In this document: in pieces, positions 1 to 10,500 of the stretch | How positions within the stretch are numbered: position 1 is the first letter of the stretch | Layout of the letters: each line of letters opens with the position of its first letter | Assembly: GCA_964449285.1 (NCBI GenBank) | Contig: CAYUZX010000004.1 | Coordinates: 1-64,000 of the forward strand | Source: QYOJ01 sp964449285 | GTDB lineage: Bacteria; Bacteroidota; Bacteroidia; Bacteroidales; FEN-979 | Reading direction: 5' to 3' | DNA: 64,000 nt | Program-made: the position numbers and the translations under genes | Notes under the pieces: model-generated | Seen by the model: the letters and a program-made list of their open reading frames with translations, nothing else | The model's database searches: none | What the model was told of the DNA's origin: nothing

Positions 1-305
1 TTACAGCCGGACCCAGTTTCGTTGACGGGTTTAAGCAGGTTGGCGCCATGCTTTTTGTGATCGGCGCCCTCGCTTCCCTGGTTCCACTGTTTATTGGGAT
101 CCTCCTGGCACGGTATGTATTTAAATTTGATGTTGCGATCGGCCTCGGCTGTTGCTGCGGAGCCCGAACCACCACCGCCGCGCTTCCTGCCGTACAGGAT
201 TCACTGGAAAGTCCGCTTCCAACGCTGGGATATACCGTAACTTATGCGGTTGGCAATACCCTGCTGATCATCTGCGGGATTATCATTGTGTTTCTGATAA
301 ACTAA
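1..305 (+). CDS. aspT: Aspartate-alanine antiporter C-terminus (partial, AspT/YidE family)
   Basis: The gene is cut by the left window edge. The frame is open from base 3 and ends in TAA at 303-305, leaving about 100 residues. The visible part has two hydrophobic segments around a conserved GARTTTAALPAVQDSL stretch followed by GYTVTYAVGNTLL, which I recognise from AspT/YidE-family transporters. In that family AspT imports aspartate and exports alanine, and together with cytosolic aspartate 4-decarboxylase it consumes a proton and builds proton-motive force. The aspD gene 12 bases downstream supports this role. The substrate is inferred from the neighbour, because most of the protein lies outside the window. 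Confidence 0.85.
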   Translation, partial: TAGPSFVDGFKQVGAMLFVIGALASLVPLFIGILLARYVFKFDVAIGLGCCCGARTTTAALPAVQDSLESPLPTLGYTVTYAVGNTLLIICGIIIVFLIN

Positions 306-317
306 ATCAACGATATC

Positions 318-1961
318 ATGGCAAAGAAATTACCTGCAATCAAAACGAGTCGCGCTACCGAAAAAAAGCTTGAACAGATGAGTCCGTTCGAGATCAAGAA
401 TACCCTGATCAGCCTGGCCGGCCATCACAACAACAAAACCACCCATAGCATGCTCAACGCAGGCCGCGGAAATCCTAACTGGATCTCTGCTGTACCCCGT
501 GAAGCTTTCTTTACACTGGGACTTTTCGGCATCGAAGAGTGCCGCAGGCCTATGAATTACAAGCAGGGCCTTGCCGGGATTCCCGAACTGAAAGGGATCG
601 CTAAACGGTTTGAGAAATTTCTGAAAGAGAACAAGGATAAGCCCGGGATCAAACTACTTTCAGAACTTTATAAATATGGTGTGAACAATCATAAGTTCGA
701 TCCCGATGCCTTCGTTCATGAACTGGCCGAAGGGGTGATCGGGGACCAGTACCCTGTTCCCGACCGCATGCTGAAATTCCCGGAAGCAATCGTCCACGAC
801 TACCTGGTGCAGGAGATGTGCAACAACCGCCCACCCAAAGGGAAATACGACCTCTTTGCTACCGAAGGAGGTACAGCAGCTATGTGTTACATCTTCGACT
901 CTCTGATGCAGAACTTCCTGATAAAAAGAGGTGACAAGGTAGCTCTCTTCGTGCCGATCTTCACCCCCTACATCGAGATCCCTGAGCTCAACCGCTTTAA
1001 CTTCAAGGTGATCCATATCAACGCCACCGGGAAAAATGTTGATGGGATACACAGCTGGGAATATCCCGATGAGGAACTGGAGAAGCTGAAAGACCCTGCG
1101 ATTAAAATCGCTTATCTTGTGAACCCGAGTAACCCTCCTTCTGTGGCCCTGAGCCCCCGCGAGAGGAAAAAGATCATCAACATCATCAAAATAGATAATC
1201 CCAACCTGATGTTCATCACGGATGATGTCTACGGAACTTTCGTGAAAGGGTTCCGCTCCCTGATGGCTGAAATCCCGCACAACACACTGGGAGTTTATTC
1301 CTTTTCGAAGTATTTCGGATGCACCGGATGGCGTCTTGGGGTGATCGCCCTGCATGAAAAGAATATCTATGACAGGATGATCAAGGAACTTCCCGAGGCC
1401 AAAAAGAAGGCTCTGTTCAACCGATACCACTCCATCCATCTTCATCCCGACCAGCTGAAGTTTATCGACAGGATGGTGGCCGATAGCCGGATGGTGGCGC
1501 TTAACCACACAGCAGGCCTCTCCCTGCCCCAGCAGATCCAGATGATGCTCTTTGCCTCCTTTGCCCTTTTCGATAAGAAAAATGCCTACAAACAGCTCAC
1601 CTGCGACATCATTCACAACCGGTTAACGTTACTTTTTGAAGGAATGGGATTCAAACTGAACCCCAACCCTAACCGGGCCGGGTATTATGCAGAACTGGAT
1701 ATCATGCTCTGGGCAAAGAAGAACCACGGCAAAGCGTTCGCCAATTACCTGAAGACGAACTTCGAACCAGTGGATGTCGTTTTCCGTCTTGCCGAGCTCG
1801 AATCGGTTGTTCTGCTGAACGGCGGCGGCTTCGACGGCCCCGAGTGGTCAGTTCGCGTCTCTCTTGCCAACCTCGACGAGAAGTCCTATACCTCTATCGC
1901 CAGAGGAATTAAAGAGATCGTCACCGAATACGTCGACGCCTGGGGAAAAATAAAGAAATGA
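318..1961 (+). CDS. aspD: Aspartate 4-decarboxylase (PLP enzyme)
   Basis: The 547-residue length is typical for bifunctional aspartate aminotransferase/aspartate 4-decarboxylase. It is a fold-type I PLP enzyme that converts L-aspartate to L-alanine and CO2 in the cytosol. The N-terminal NAGRGNPNW motif is characteristic of AspD. The PLP lysine is K331 in SFSKYFGCTGWRLG, and an ITDDVYG motif supplies the aspartate that pairs with the pyridine nitrogen. The ATG at 318 follows the aspT stop by 12 bases, so the two are almost certainly one operon, forming a decarboxylation/antiport pair. The next gene, an RND adaptor, starts only 4 bases after the aspD stop and may be cotranscribed. Confidence 0.93.
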   Translation: MAKKLPAIKTSRATEKKLEQMSPFEIKNTLISLAGHHNNKTTHSMLNAGRGNPNWISAVPREAFFTLGLFGIEECRRPMNYKQGLAGIPELKGIAKRFEKFLKENKDKPGIKLLSELYKYGVNNHKFDPDAFVHELAEGVIGDQYPVPDRMLKFPEAIVHDYLVQEMCNNRPPKGKYDLFATEGGTAAMCYIFDSLMQNFLIKRGDKVALFVPIFTPYIEIPELNRFNFKVIHINATGKNVDGIHSWEYPDEELEKLKDPAIKIAYLVNPSNPPSVALSPRERKKIINIIKIDNPNLMFITDDVYGTFVKGFRSLMAEIPHNTLGVYSFSKYFGCTGWRLGVIALHEKNIYDRMIKELPEAKKKALFNRYHSIHLHPDQLKFIDRMVADSRMVALNHTAGLSLPQQIQMMLFASFALFDKKNAYKQLTCDIIHNRLTLLFEGMGFKLNPNPNRAGYYAELDIMLWAKKNHGKAFANYLKTNFEPVDVVFRLAELESVVLLNGGGFDGPEWSVRVSLANLDEKSYTSIARGIKEIVTEYVDAWGKIKK

Positions 1962-1965
1962 CACT

Positions 1966-2988
1966 ATGAACCGACAACCGTTGATTTTGATTTTCCTGTT
2001 GCTCCTGGCTGCCGGGTGTGCTGATCGTTCATCACAAACTGAGAATGATTTTATCCCGGTAACCGTGGTTGAGGTCACTAACCAGGAGGTGCCGGAAATT
2101 CTGGAATACAGCGGGAACATCATACCGCTTAAGGTGATCAAATTTGGTTTCATGGTAGCAGGCAAGATCAAGGAGGTGCCCGTTGTGGAAGGCCAGTATG
2201 TTCACGAAGGGGATCTCATCGCGGTGATGGAACCTACCGATTACGATTTTGCCCTTGATGCCGCCCGTGCCCAGTATGAGGATGCCAATAAAGAGTACGA
2301 CCGACTGAAAACCATGTATGATAAAGGAAGTCTTACCCAAAGTGATTTCGACAAGGTCACGGCGTTGAAACAGGAGGCAACAGCAAATTACGATTACAAA
2401 CGGAAGCAGGTTCACGATACACGTCTTTATGCCCCTGCCTCAGGCTGGCTGGCTGTAGAGGGGATCGAGCCGGGCGAAATCATTCCCCAGGGATATCCCG
2501 TATTTGCTATCATTCAAACCCATAAGGTCTTCGCCGAAGCTTCCATTCCCGAAAACGAGATCAACCAGATCAGGCTAGGGAAAGCGGTTCAGGTTCGCAT
2601 TCCCGCTTTGAATGATACGATACTAAAGGGTACGGTTAGCCGGCTCGGTCAGGTTGCCGATGCCTACTCCCGGTCGTTTCCCGTGAAAGCCACTCTTGAT
2701 AATACGAATTACCTGCTCAAAGCCGGCATGATCGCCTTTGTGGACGTTCCAACGGGAAAAACCCAACGGATCTGTGCCATCCCGGCCAATGCTGTGGTCA
2801 CTGATGCATCCGGTCATACGTTTCTCTATGTTGTAACAGATGACCATGTGTCCAAACATCCTGTTGCAACCGGAACCACCCTGAAGAACCAGGTCGTGGT
2901 AACATCAGGTATAAAGGAAGGAGATGTGATCGTCACAGAAGGACTGACCCGGCTGTATGAGGGCGCCCGTGTTGCCATCCAAAAATAA
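1966..2988 (+). CDS. RND efflux periplasmic adaptor (HlyD/MFP family lipoprotein)
   Basis: This 340-residue protein has a lipoprotein signal peptide: hydrophobic residues about 4-17, then LAAGC with the lipidated cysteine near residue 18. The mature part shows the membrane-fusion-protein order: a barrel-sandwich/lipoyl half (GKIKEVPVVEGQYVHEGDLIAV), a short coiled-coil hairpin (about 90-150), the second lipoyl half (YAPASGWLAVEGIEPGE), then beta-barrel and membrane-proximal domains. It bridges the inner-membrane pump to the outer-membrane channel. The pump (17-base gap) and a TolC-like protein follow, giving a complete tripartite set. The substrate cannot be read from sequence. Confidence 0.92.
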   Translation: MNRQPLILIFLLLLAAGCADRSSQTENDFIPVTVVEVTNQEVPEILEYSGNIIPLKVIKFGFMVAGKIKEVPVVEGQYVHEGDLIAVMEPTDYDFALDAARAQYEDANKEYDRLKTMYDKGSLTQSDFDKVTALKQEATANYDYKRKQVHDTRLYAPASGWLAVEGIEPGEIIPQGYPVFAIIQTHKVFAEASIPENEINQIRLGKAVQVRIPALNDTILKGTVSRLGQVADAYSRSFPVKATLDNTNYLLKAGMIAFVDVPTGKTQRICAIPANAVVTDASGHTFLYVVTDDHVSKHPVATGTTLKNQVVVTSGIKEGDVIVTEGLTRLYEGARVAIQK

Positions 2989-3005
2989 CCCGTAACGGAT
3001 CATTC

Positions 3006-6000
3006 ATGAATATCATCCGCTCTTCACTGAAGTACAATCAGGTTTCTCTCGTCACCATCTTTCTCATTTTCGCCGTGGGGATCTATTCCCTGCTAACGAT
3101 GTCCCGCCGGTCCGATCCTGAGATCACCATCAGACAAGCGATGGTCATTGCTGTTTATCCTGGCGCCACGGCTCAACAGGTAGAAGAACAGGTAACCAAA
3201 GCCATTGAAGATAAACTCTTTACATACTCAGAGGTCAAGAAAGATGAGACCTATTCGACCACGTATGAAGGCTTGGTAACCATTGTGGTGACTCTTGAGG
3301 ACTGGGTTGAGACTCCCGATCTTTTCTGGGAAAAGCTCAGCCAGGGTCTCTTTCAGCTCTCCAAGATGACTCTTCCCCAGGGGGTGCTCGGGCCTCTGGT
3401 GGATTCAGATTTCGGAGATGTAGTGGCGTTATTGATTGCTGTAGAAACAGACCAATACTCCTACAACGAGCTGAAAAATTATATTGAAGTACTCGAGAGT
3501 AACCTGCAACAGATCAAATCAGTCTCCAAGATTGATCTTTTAGGCTACCAGGCAGAAGAGATCGAAGTTGCGTTCAACTCGGCGAAACTGGCCCAGTTTC
3601 AAATGGATAAAGCCAACCTGGTAGAAGTGCTGCAAACCCAGAATGTCATCAAGTACTCAGGATTTATTGAAACCGAGTATGCTAAAGTAAGCTTGTACAC
3701 CACCGGTTTGTTTTCTCAGGTTGATCAGATCAGGGAATTGATTGTAGGGGTTTCGCCCGGAGGATCTGTTGTCAGAATAAAGGATGTAGCAGAGGTAATC
3801 CGCAAACAGTGTGATCCTACCCAGGTGATCCGGATCAACGGGCATGATCAGCGTGCCATGCTGATCTCCCTCGAGATGCAGGATGGATACAACATCGTGG
3901 AGTTCGGGAAGGAGGTTGACAAGGTCATGGCCGAAACCAAATTGATTCTTCCCTCCGGCCTGAAATTCACCACCATTAATAACCAACCCGCGATTGTTCA
4001 AAGCGCCGTCAATGATTTCATGCGTGAGTTCCTCATTGCCGTGATAGCAGTGATTCTCACCATCATGCTGATGTTGCCGTTTAATATCGCCATCATTGCC
4101 GCCATTTCGATCCCTGTTTCTATCGGAATGACCTTTACCTTTCTCAACCTGTTCGGGTATGAACTTCAACAAGTCTCTCTTGCTTCACTCATCGTTGTGC
4201 TCGGGATGGTGGTTGACAATGCGGTAGTAGTGATTGACTCCTACGTGGATAAGCTGGATAAGGGAATCTCCCGCTTCGACGCAGCGTGGCAAAGCGCTAC
4301 AGAATTTTCTATTCCGTTGATCTCTTCCACGCTTGCAATCATCATGGCTTTCCTTCCCCTCGTCTTCCTGCTCACCGGAGCCACCGGCGAATTCCTCATC
4401 ACACTGCCTATCACAGTGGCAATCTCCATGACCTGCTCCCTGATAGTTGCATTCTTCCTCACACCATTCCTTGCTTACCTCTTCATCAGAAAAGGATTAG
4501 CCAGCAAAGAGCCAGTTGCTAAAGAAGGGGAAATTTCCGGGAAAAAGAAAAAGTTCTCTTTGCTCGGAGGGATCCAGCATATTTTTAACGGCATGATCGA
4601 GTGGACCATGAAACGAAAGATCCTGACCATCGGATTGGGAGCCGCTACCCTGGTTATGGGAGTATTGATCATGAGCCTTCCCAAACAACAATTTTTCCCG
4701 CCGGCCGAACGGAGCCAGTTTGTGATCCAACTCTTCGAACCACTGGGCACCAGATTTGACGTTACCGCTTCCCATGTCAAACTGATTGAGAAGATCCTTG
4801 CCAAAGATCAGGAGATTACAGGGTTTGCCTCTTTTACCGGCACCTCATCCCCCCGGGTCTATTACAGTTTTGCCCCGGTATTCCCGATGGAAAGTTATGC
4901 CATGTTGCTCGTCAACACGCCCAGTGTGAAAGAGACTGAAAAACTAGCTGCCAAATACGAACAATTGCTTTGCGATTTTATCCCCAATGCCCAGGTGGAT
5001 GTGATGCAGTTTGCCCAGGGAGTTCCTGTGATATCTCCTGTAGAGGTCCGTCTCTGTGGCACCAACCTCACGGGCCTGAAAACCCTGGGCGGGCAGGTGA
5101 AAGAGATCTTCCGGGAAGCAGATGGAAGTAAGCTGGTCAGGCAGGATTTTGAAGACGATTACTGCCTCAATATTGTGGTCAATGAAGAGGTGGCAAACCA
5201 GATGGGATTTACCACTGAAGTGATTGCCGGTTTTATGGGTGCCGGTCTTCACGGTGCTCCTGTATCCACGCTTTGGGAGGAAGATGACCCCCTTGCCATC
5301 AACTTCAGGCTGCAAAAAGGTCTGCGAAGCAACTTTGACGACATCCGTAATACCTATATTTTATCCCCGGTTACCGGAAAAAGCATTCCTTTAAGGCAAA
5401 TTGCAAGCTTGAAGCCTACCTGGCAAACAGGCCAGATCACCCGCCGGAATGGAATTCCAACCCTCACCACAGGATGTAAATCTGAGCCCGGCATGCTCGC
5501 CTCAGAGGTACTTGACCAGATCAAACCCCGGATAGATACACTGTCGCTGCCACCAGGATTTTCCATGGCATACGGAGGGGATATCAAAAACCAGGATGAA
5601 ACATTTGGCAACATGATAATCGCACTGATTGTTAGCGTGGTAAGTATCTTCCTTATTTTGCTTTTCGAGTTCAAAGATGCCGCCCGGCCACTCATCATCA
5701 TGGTTTCTATTCCCCTGACACTCTTCGGGTCAATGCTTGGGCTGGTTGTTACCGGGAATGTCTTTAGTTTTACTGCTTTTGTTGGCTTGATTGCACTGGT
5801 TGGCATCGTTATCCGTAATGCCCTGATCATCGTCGATCATGCCGATCATCTTGTGGCCGAAGAGAAGATTTCGTATGCGCAAGCGGCCTTGGAGTCGGCT
5901 AAACGCAGGTTACGGCCGATCTTCCTCACCACAATGGCCGCCGCCATCGGAGTAGTTCCGATGATTGTGATGAAAGATCCTTTGTGGGCTCCGCTTGCCA

Positions 6001-6104
6001 GCGTGTTTGCTTTCGGAATCGTGGTTTCGATGGTACTAACCCTGTTGGTGATCCCGGCCTTGTACGGATTGGTGATCAAAGAAAAGAAATTCATTGGCGA
6101 TTAA
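3006..6104 (+). CDS. RND family efflux pump, inner-membrane permease
   Basis: At 1032 residues this is full length for an AcrB/MexB-type RND permease. It has TM1 near the N-terminus, a large periplasmic loop, a central TM bundle (about 340-495), a second periplasmic loop, and a final TM bundle (about 875-1025). The TM4 proton-relay motif reads GMVVDNAVVVIDSY with D404 followed by N405. AcrB has two consecutive aspartates here, so the second relay aspartate is replaced. The gene lies between its adaptor and outer-membrane factor with gaps under 20 bases, so the three probably form one complex. It could export drugs, bile salts, lipids or metals. The motif looks more like the HAE multidrug branch than CzcA, but the substrate is open. 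Confidence 0.93.
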   Translation: MNIIRSSLKYNQVSLVTIFLIFAVGIYSLLTMSRRSDPEITIRQAMVIAVYPGATAQQVEEQVTKAIEDKLFTYSEVKKDETYSTTYEGLVTIVVTLEDWVETPDLFWEKLSQGLFQLSKMTLPQGVLGPLVDSDFGDVVALLIAVETDQYSYNELKNYIEVLESNLQQIKSVSKIDLLGYQAEEIEVAFNSAKLAQFQMDKANLVEVLQTQNVIKYSGFIETEYAKVSLYTTGLFSQVDQIRELIVGVSPGGSVVRIKDVAEVIRKQCDPTQVIRINGHDQRAMLISLEMQDGYNIVEFGKEVDKVMAETKLILPSGLKFTTINNQPAIVQSAVNDFMREFLIAVIAVILTIMLMLPFNIAIIAAISIPVSIGMTFTFLNLFGYELQQVSLASLIVVLGMVVDNAVVVIDSYVDKLDKGISRFDAAWQSATEFSIPLISSTLAIIMAFLPLVFLLTGATGEFLITLPITVAISMTCSLIVAFFLTPFLAYLFIRKGLASKEPVAKEGEISGKKKKFSLLGGIQHIFNGMIEWTMKRKILTIGLGAATLVMGVLIMSLPKQQFFPPAERSQFVIQLFEPLGTRFDVTASHVKLIEKILAKDQEITGFASFTGTSSPRVYYSFAPVFPMESYAMLLVNTPSVKETEKLAAKYEQLLCDFIPNAQVDVMQFAQGVPVISPVEVRLCGTNLTGLKTLGGQVKEIFREADGSKLVRQDFEDDYCLNIVVNEEVANQMGFTTEVIAGFMGAGLHGAPVSTLWEEDDPLAINFRLQKGLRSNFDDIRNTYILSPVTGKSIPLRQIASLKPTWQTGQITRRNGIPTLTTGCKSEPGMLASEVLDQIKPRIDTLSLPPGFSMAYGGDIKNQDETFGNMIIALIVSVVSIFLILLFEFKDAARPLIIMVSIPLTLFGSMLGLVVTGNVFSFTAFVGLIALVGIVIRNALIIVDHADHLVAEEKISYAQAALESAKRRLRPIFLTTMAAAIGVVPMIVMKDPLWAPLASVFAFGIVVSMVLTLLVIPALYGLVIKEKKFIGD

Positions 6105-6116
6105 ACCATTAAAAAG

Positions 6117-7484
6117 ATGTTTCGCAGCTATATTCTATTATCCCTTCTTCTCGTTACAGGAACTGCCATCCATGCCCAGGACACCCTGTATATGAACCTC
6201 AGCCAGGCTATAGATTCGGCTCAGAACAACAACCGACTCATCCGGATCTTTCAATACCGTATCAAAAACGCCCAGGGCAAGTTAACTGAAATGAAGAGCC
6301 ACTACTATCCAAGAGTGATCCTCGACGGGTCGTTCGCCTATAACTCTGATCCGAACATCCGTCTGAAAAAGGGGGAGTTAAACAGGGCAGTCGAAGAGCT
6401 CATCAACATCGAATGGATCGATGAGCTCATCACCGACTATTTCCCCATTCCACCCAAGGATATGATCATTCTCTATGGCCAGGATTTCTTTATAAAATCA
6501 AACCTCGGACTCTATCAACCTCTGAGTCAATTAACTACAATTAACACTGGCAGGAAGGTGGCGGAAACCGACCTGCTCATCAGCGAGATCGAGAAGGAGA
6601 ATATCATCTCTCAGATCCGGCTGGGGATTACCGAACTCTTCTATGGGATCCTGATCGAATCCAAAAACGAAGCGTACGCCCTTTACGACGTTGACTATGC
6701 TAAATCTGAATACCGTGATGCCGTGAATGCCAGTGAAGCCGGAGAGGTTCTTCCCATTGATGTGCTTGGGCTGGAGGCGGAGATCCATGAAAAAGAGGGG
6801 GAACTCTTGCAGATCCGGAATAAAAAAGAGCAGTATCTGCTAACCTTCGGACAGATGGTGGGATTGGATGATCCCCTGGTTCCTGTCCCGCGACTAGACT
6901 CTGTTTCCCTCTCCGTCCCTGCACCACTTCCCGATTACGAGAGGCTGGCTTCTAAAAACAACTTCGAACTCGGGATTGCCGGCCTCACGATGCACAAAGC
7001 AGATCTTGGTATCACGGCAGCAAAGAAAGGATACATCCCTGAATTGACGGCATTTGCCCAATACAATTACAATTATGGGATCCCTCTTTTCCCCGAATCC
7101 TACCTGTTGGCCGGACTGAATCTCACCTGGACACTTGTGGCTGCCGGAGAGCGTAAAGCGCTGGTTAATCAGCGAAATGCATTGTTTATGGAGGCTTCTG
7201 AGGATTTTCAATACAAGACCCGCCAGATCCGGAATGAGGTACGTTCCAGCTATCTGAACATCATCTATGCACAGAAATTAATTGTCACCGCACAAAAAGC
7301 CTTAGTTGCCAGACAGGCGGAGTATCAGCTGGCAAAGGATGCTGTAGAAGAGGGAGAGGCGCTTCCAGGCGTATTCCTCCAGGCACGTGCCGACCTGGCT
7401 AAAGCCGAAGCAGATATGCTGGGAGCCCAGCTCAACTACCAGATCATTATCGCCAAAATGAAGCGGCTGACAGGAGAGGAGTAA
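6117..7484 (+). CDS. TolC-family outer membrane efflux channel
   Basis: The 455-residue protein begins with a signal peptide (residues 1-20, ending AIHAQ). It carries two repeats rich in long amphipathic helices, typical of the OEP/TolC fold that forms a trimeric beta-barrel with a periplasmic helical tunnel. Visible family features include the N-terminal LSQAIDSAQNNNRLIRI segment and the C-terminal LNYQIIIAKMKRLTG. It follows the RND permease by 12 bases and is the expected third partner. A second TolC-like protein at 50817 is only distantly similar and belongs to another operon. Confidence 0.9.
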   Translation: MFRSYILLSLLLVTGTAIHAQDTLYMNLSQAIDSAQNNNRLIRIFQYRIKNAQGKLTEMKSHYYPRVILDGSFAYNSDPNIRLKKGELNRAVEELINIEWIDELITDYFPIPPKDMIILYGQDFFIKSNLGLYQPLSQLTTINTGRKVAETDLLISEIEKENIISQIRLGITELFYGILIESKNEAYALYDVDYAKSEYRDAVNASEAGEVLPIDVLGLEAEIHEKEGELLQIRNKKEQYLLTFGQMVGLDDPLVPVPRLDSVSLSVPAPLPDYERLASKNNFELGIAGLTMHKADLGITAAKKGYIPELTAFAQYNYNYGIPLFPESYLLAGLNLTWTLVAAGERKALVNQRNALFMEASEDFQYKTRQIRNEVRSSYLNIIYAQKLIVTAQKALVARQAEYQLAKDAVEEGEALPGVFLQARADLAKAEADMLGAQLNYQIIIAKMKRLTGEE

Positions 7485-7541
7485 GAAAAAAATATTTCAT
7501 ACCTTTAACTCCATGTTTACAATGTAATTTGGATCCCGTTA

Positions 7542-10500
7542 ATGGAAAAAGCCAAAAAATTCGGTGCGTTCGCAGGTGTCTTCACCCCGTCGTTACTGAC
7601 GATCCTGGGGGTGATCATGTACATGCGGCTGGGCTGGGTTGTTGGACAGGCCGGATTGATCAGCGCCCTGGTAATCATCGTGCTGGCACATGTGATCTCC
7701 ATCTCCACCGGCCTGAGTATCTCCTCTATTGCTACGGATAAAAAGATACAAGCTGGAGGGATCTATTACATTCTCTCCCGTAGCCTGGGCCTGCCAATCG
7801 GTGGAGCAATCGGGATTACCCTATTTATCGGTACAGCCCTCAGTATCTCTCTCTACCTCGTGGGTTTCGCTGAAAGCTTCCTCGCCATCGATGCAATACG
7901 AAATTTCACCGGCCTGGAGCAGAATGTCACGGGGTTTCGGATTGTGGGAACTGCTGCCATTATTTTTCTGGTTATCCTCGCCTTTATCAGCACCTCGGTT
8001 GCTATCAAGACCCAGTTCTACATCATGGGTGCGATTGGGTTGTCCCTGATCTCCATTGTCGTCGGTTTTTTTATCAATGATGGGTTTTCTGCAACTACAA
8101 TAAGCCTCTCCTATCTCCGGGATGGGGTCTCCCCGGAGCTCGTCTTCGCTATTTTCTTCCCGGCTGTCACCGGTTTCACTGCCGGCGTTGCCATGTCGGG
8201 CGATCTGAAAGACCCAAAAAAGACCATTCCACGAGGGACACTTGCAGCCATCGCCTGCGGGTTTATCATCTACGTTGCGCTGGCGGTTAGCTTTGCTCTG
8301 TTTGTTGACCGGGATCTCCTGATCAACGACTACAACTTCCTGATGAAGATAGCCTGGTTTGCTCCCTTTGTGATTGCCGGCATCTGGGGAGCCACCCTCT
8401 CCTCTGCCCTGGGAGGCATCCTGGGAGGACCCAGGATTCTGCAGGCGACTTCCGCCGACCGGATCACCCCGAAGATCTTTGCCCGCGGGTACGGAGCCTC
8501 CAATGAACCCCGCAATGCGCTACTGCTTATTTTTCTGATCGCTGAAGCCGGTATCCTCATCGGAGAGCTGGATGTGATCGCCGGTATCGTGACGATGTTC
8601 TACCTTGCCTCCTATGGCTTCATCAACATTGCATTCTTCCTGGAGAACTGGGCCAGTACTGATTTCCGCCCCTCTTTCCGCGTGAACCGTTACTTCGGGC
8701 TGATCGGCTTCATTGCTGCTTTCGGTGTGATGTTCAAGCTGGATATGGTTTCGATGTTTGCTGCTTTCATCATCATGGGGCTTCTCTATTCCTATCTTAA
8801 ACGGCAACAGCGGAATACTGACTCAGGTGATGTATGGCAAAGTGTCTACTCTTCCCTGGTACGGAGCGCTCTGCACCGGATGCGGAAACGCCCCCTGGAG
8901 CAACGTAACTGGCAGCCCAATATCATCCTCTTCAGTGGTGGAACCGAGAAACGTCCGCACCTGATCGAGTTTGGCAAGTCATTGGTTGGAAGGCATGGCG
9001 TGCTCTCCAATTTCGACCTGAAAGAGAATAAAGATGCGCAGATTCTTGTCACCCGAACAGAAGGGGAGACGACATCTGTAGAGGAGATGCCTGGCATATT
9101 TACCCAGCGGAAAACGGTGAGGGACCTCTACGACGGAATCGAATCCATTGCAGGCGTTTATGGATTTTCGGGATTTGAGCCCAACACTGTGATGATGGGT
9201 TGGGCCAGGGAGACGCAACAACCGGAACGGTTCGCCGACATGCTAACGACACTCTATGAACTCGATCTCAATGTACTACTTCTCGATTGGGACAAACGGA
9301 CCGGCTTCGGGAAATACAGCACAATCGATATTTGGTGGAAGGATATCAGCAACCAGGGGAACCTGGCACTTGCCCTGTGTAAGCTACTCCTGCTATCTGA
9401 TCAGTGGAATGGAGCCACGATCCGGCTGATGATCGTCAACTCATTTGCTGAGCAACAGGACCATATAATTACCGAAGCAGAAAGGCTGCTCGAAACTCTC
9501 CGGATCAACGCTTCCGTAAAGGTGATCGACAACCATATCAAACTTTTGCCCTTCTATGAGATCATGCAGGTCGAATCCCATACAACCGATCTGGTCATCG
9601 CCGGGATCCCCAAGATCGAAAAGGGAAAAGAGGCCGAATATGTTGAAACCACCAGCATTCTTCTGCGTCAGATAGGCACCGTTCTCCTGATTAAGGCTTC
9701 ATCAGCATTTAAGAAACTTAGCCTTGAAATTGACAAACACCAGTACAAGTATATCCCCGATCAGGCTGTTCAACACACCCCATCTGAGAAGTCAAAAGAG
9801 ACCTCTCAACAGCTTCTGCCAGAGGGGATTCCGGAAGAGCTGAAAAAACTCTATACATCATCTTTACACCTGATCTCCCAATTCCACCAGGAGTTCGTTC
9901 AGCCAGCTTTCCGGTATAATGTCAATAAAGTCCTGGCTTTGGAAAAAAATATCCAGGATTCGGTACAGCTGATTGAATCAGAGTCTTTCAGAAGCTTGCC
10001 TGCTACAAAGCAAGCCAGACAGTTGGCCTATTTCAAAACGAATCAACTTGTTCTTACGGAGAAAATTATCGATGAGCTCCAGAAAACCATCAGCACGGAA
10101 CAACGCGAGGGCCTCGACAAGGGGATACAATTTCTGATCTCAGGCATCCAGGAATCGGTGGATAAATCCCCAGCCACCATTAAAATAAGACTCTTTCCCC
10201 GTCATCTTGAGATACAAAATAACGATTCGCTTCCCGCCAGAAACTTTAAACGGTTCATCCGCTTCGTATATACTAAAAAGAAAATCAGTGAAGGAATATC
10301 CTATACTGTCAGGTTTCAACGGCTGATCCGTAACGTTCTACCAGAAGGCTTCTATCAAAAGCTCGATGCTTCCCTGATTAATCTCGGACAGCTTAATTTA
10401 GATACCATCATCGAAATCCGAAAACTACTGTCGGCTAACCAACTATTTTTTGATCTGTTAGCGTTCCAGGAAGTGTCTACCCAGCGTTTGGATGCCGCAA

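Noticed and set aside
660..1616. 318-codon open frame on the minus strand
   Set aside because: Antisense shadow of aspD, with no family features, signal or ribosome-binding site.
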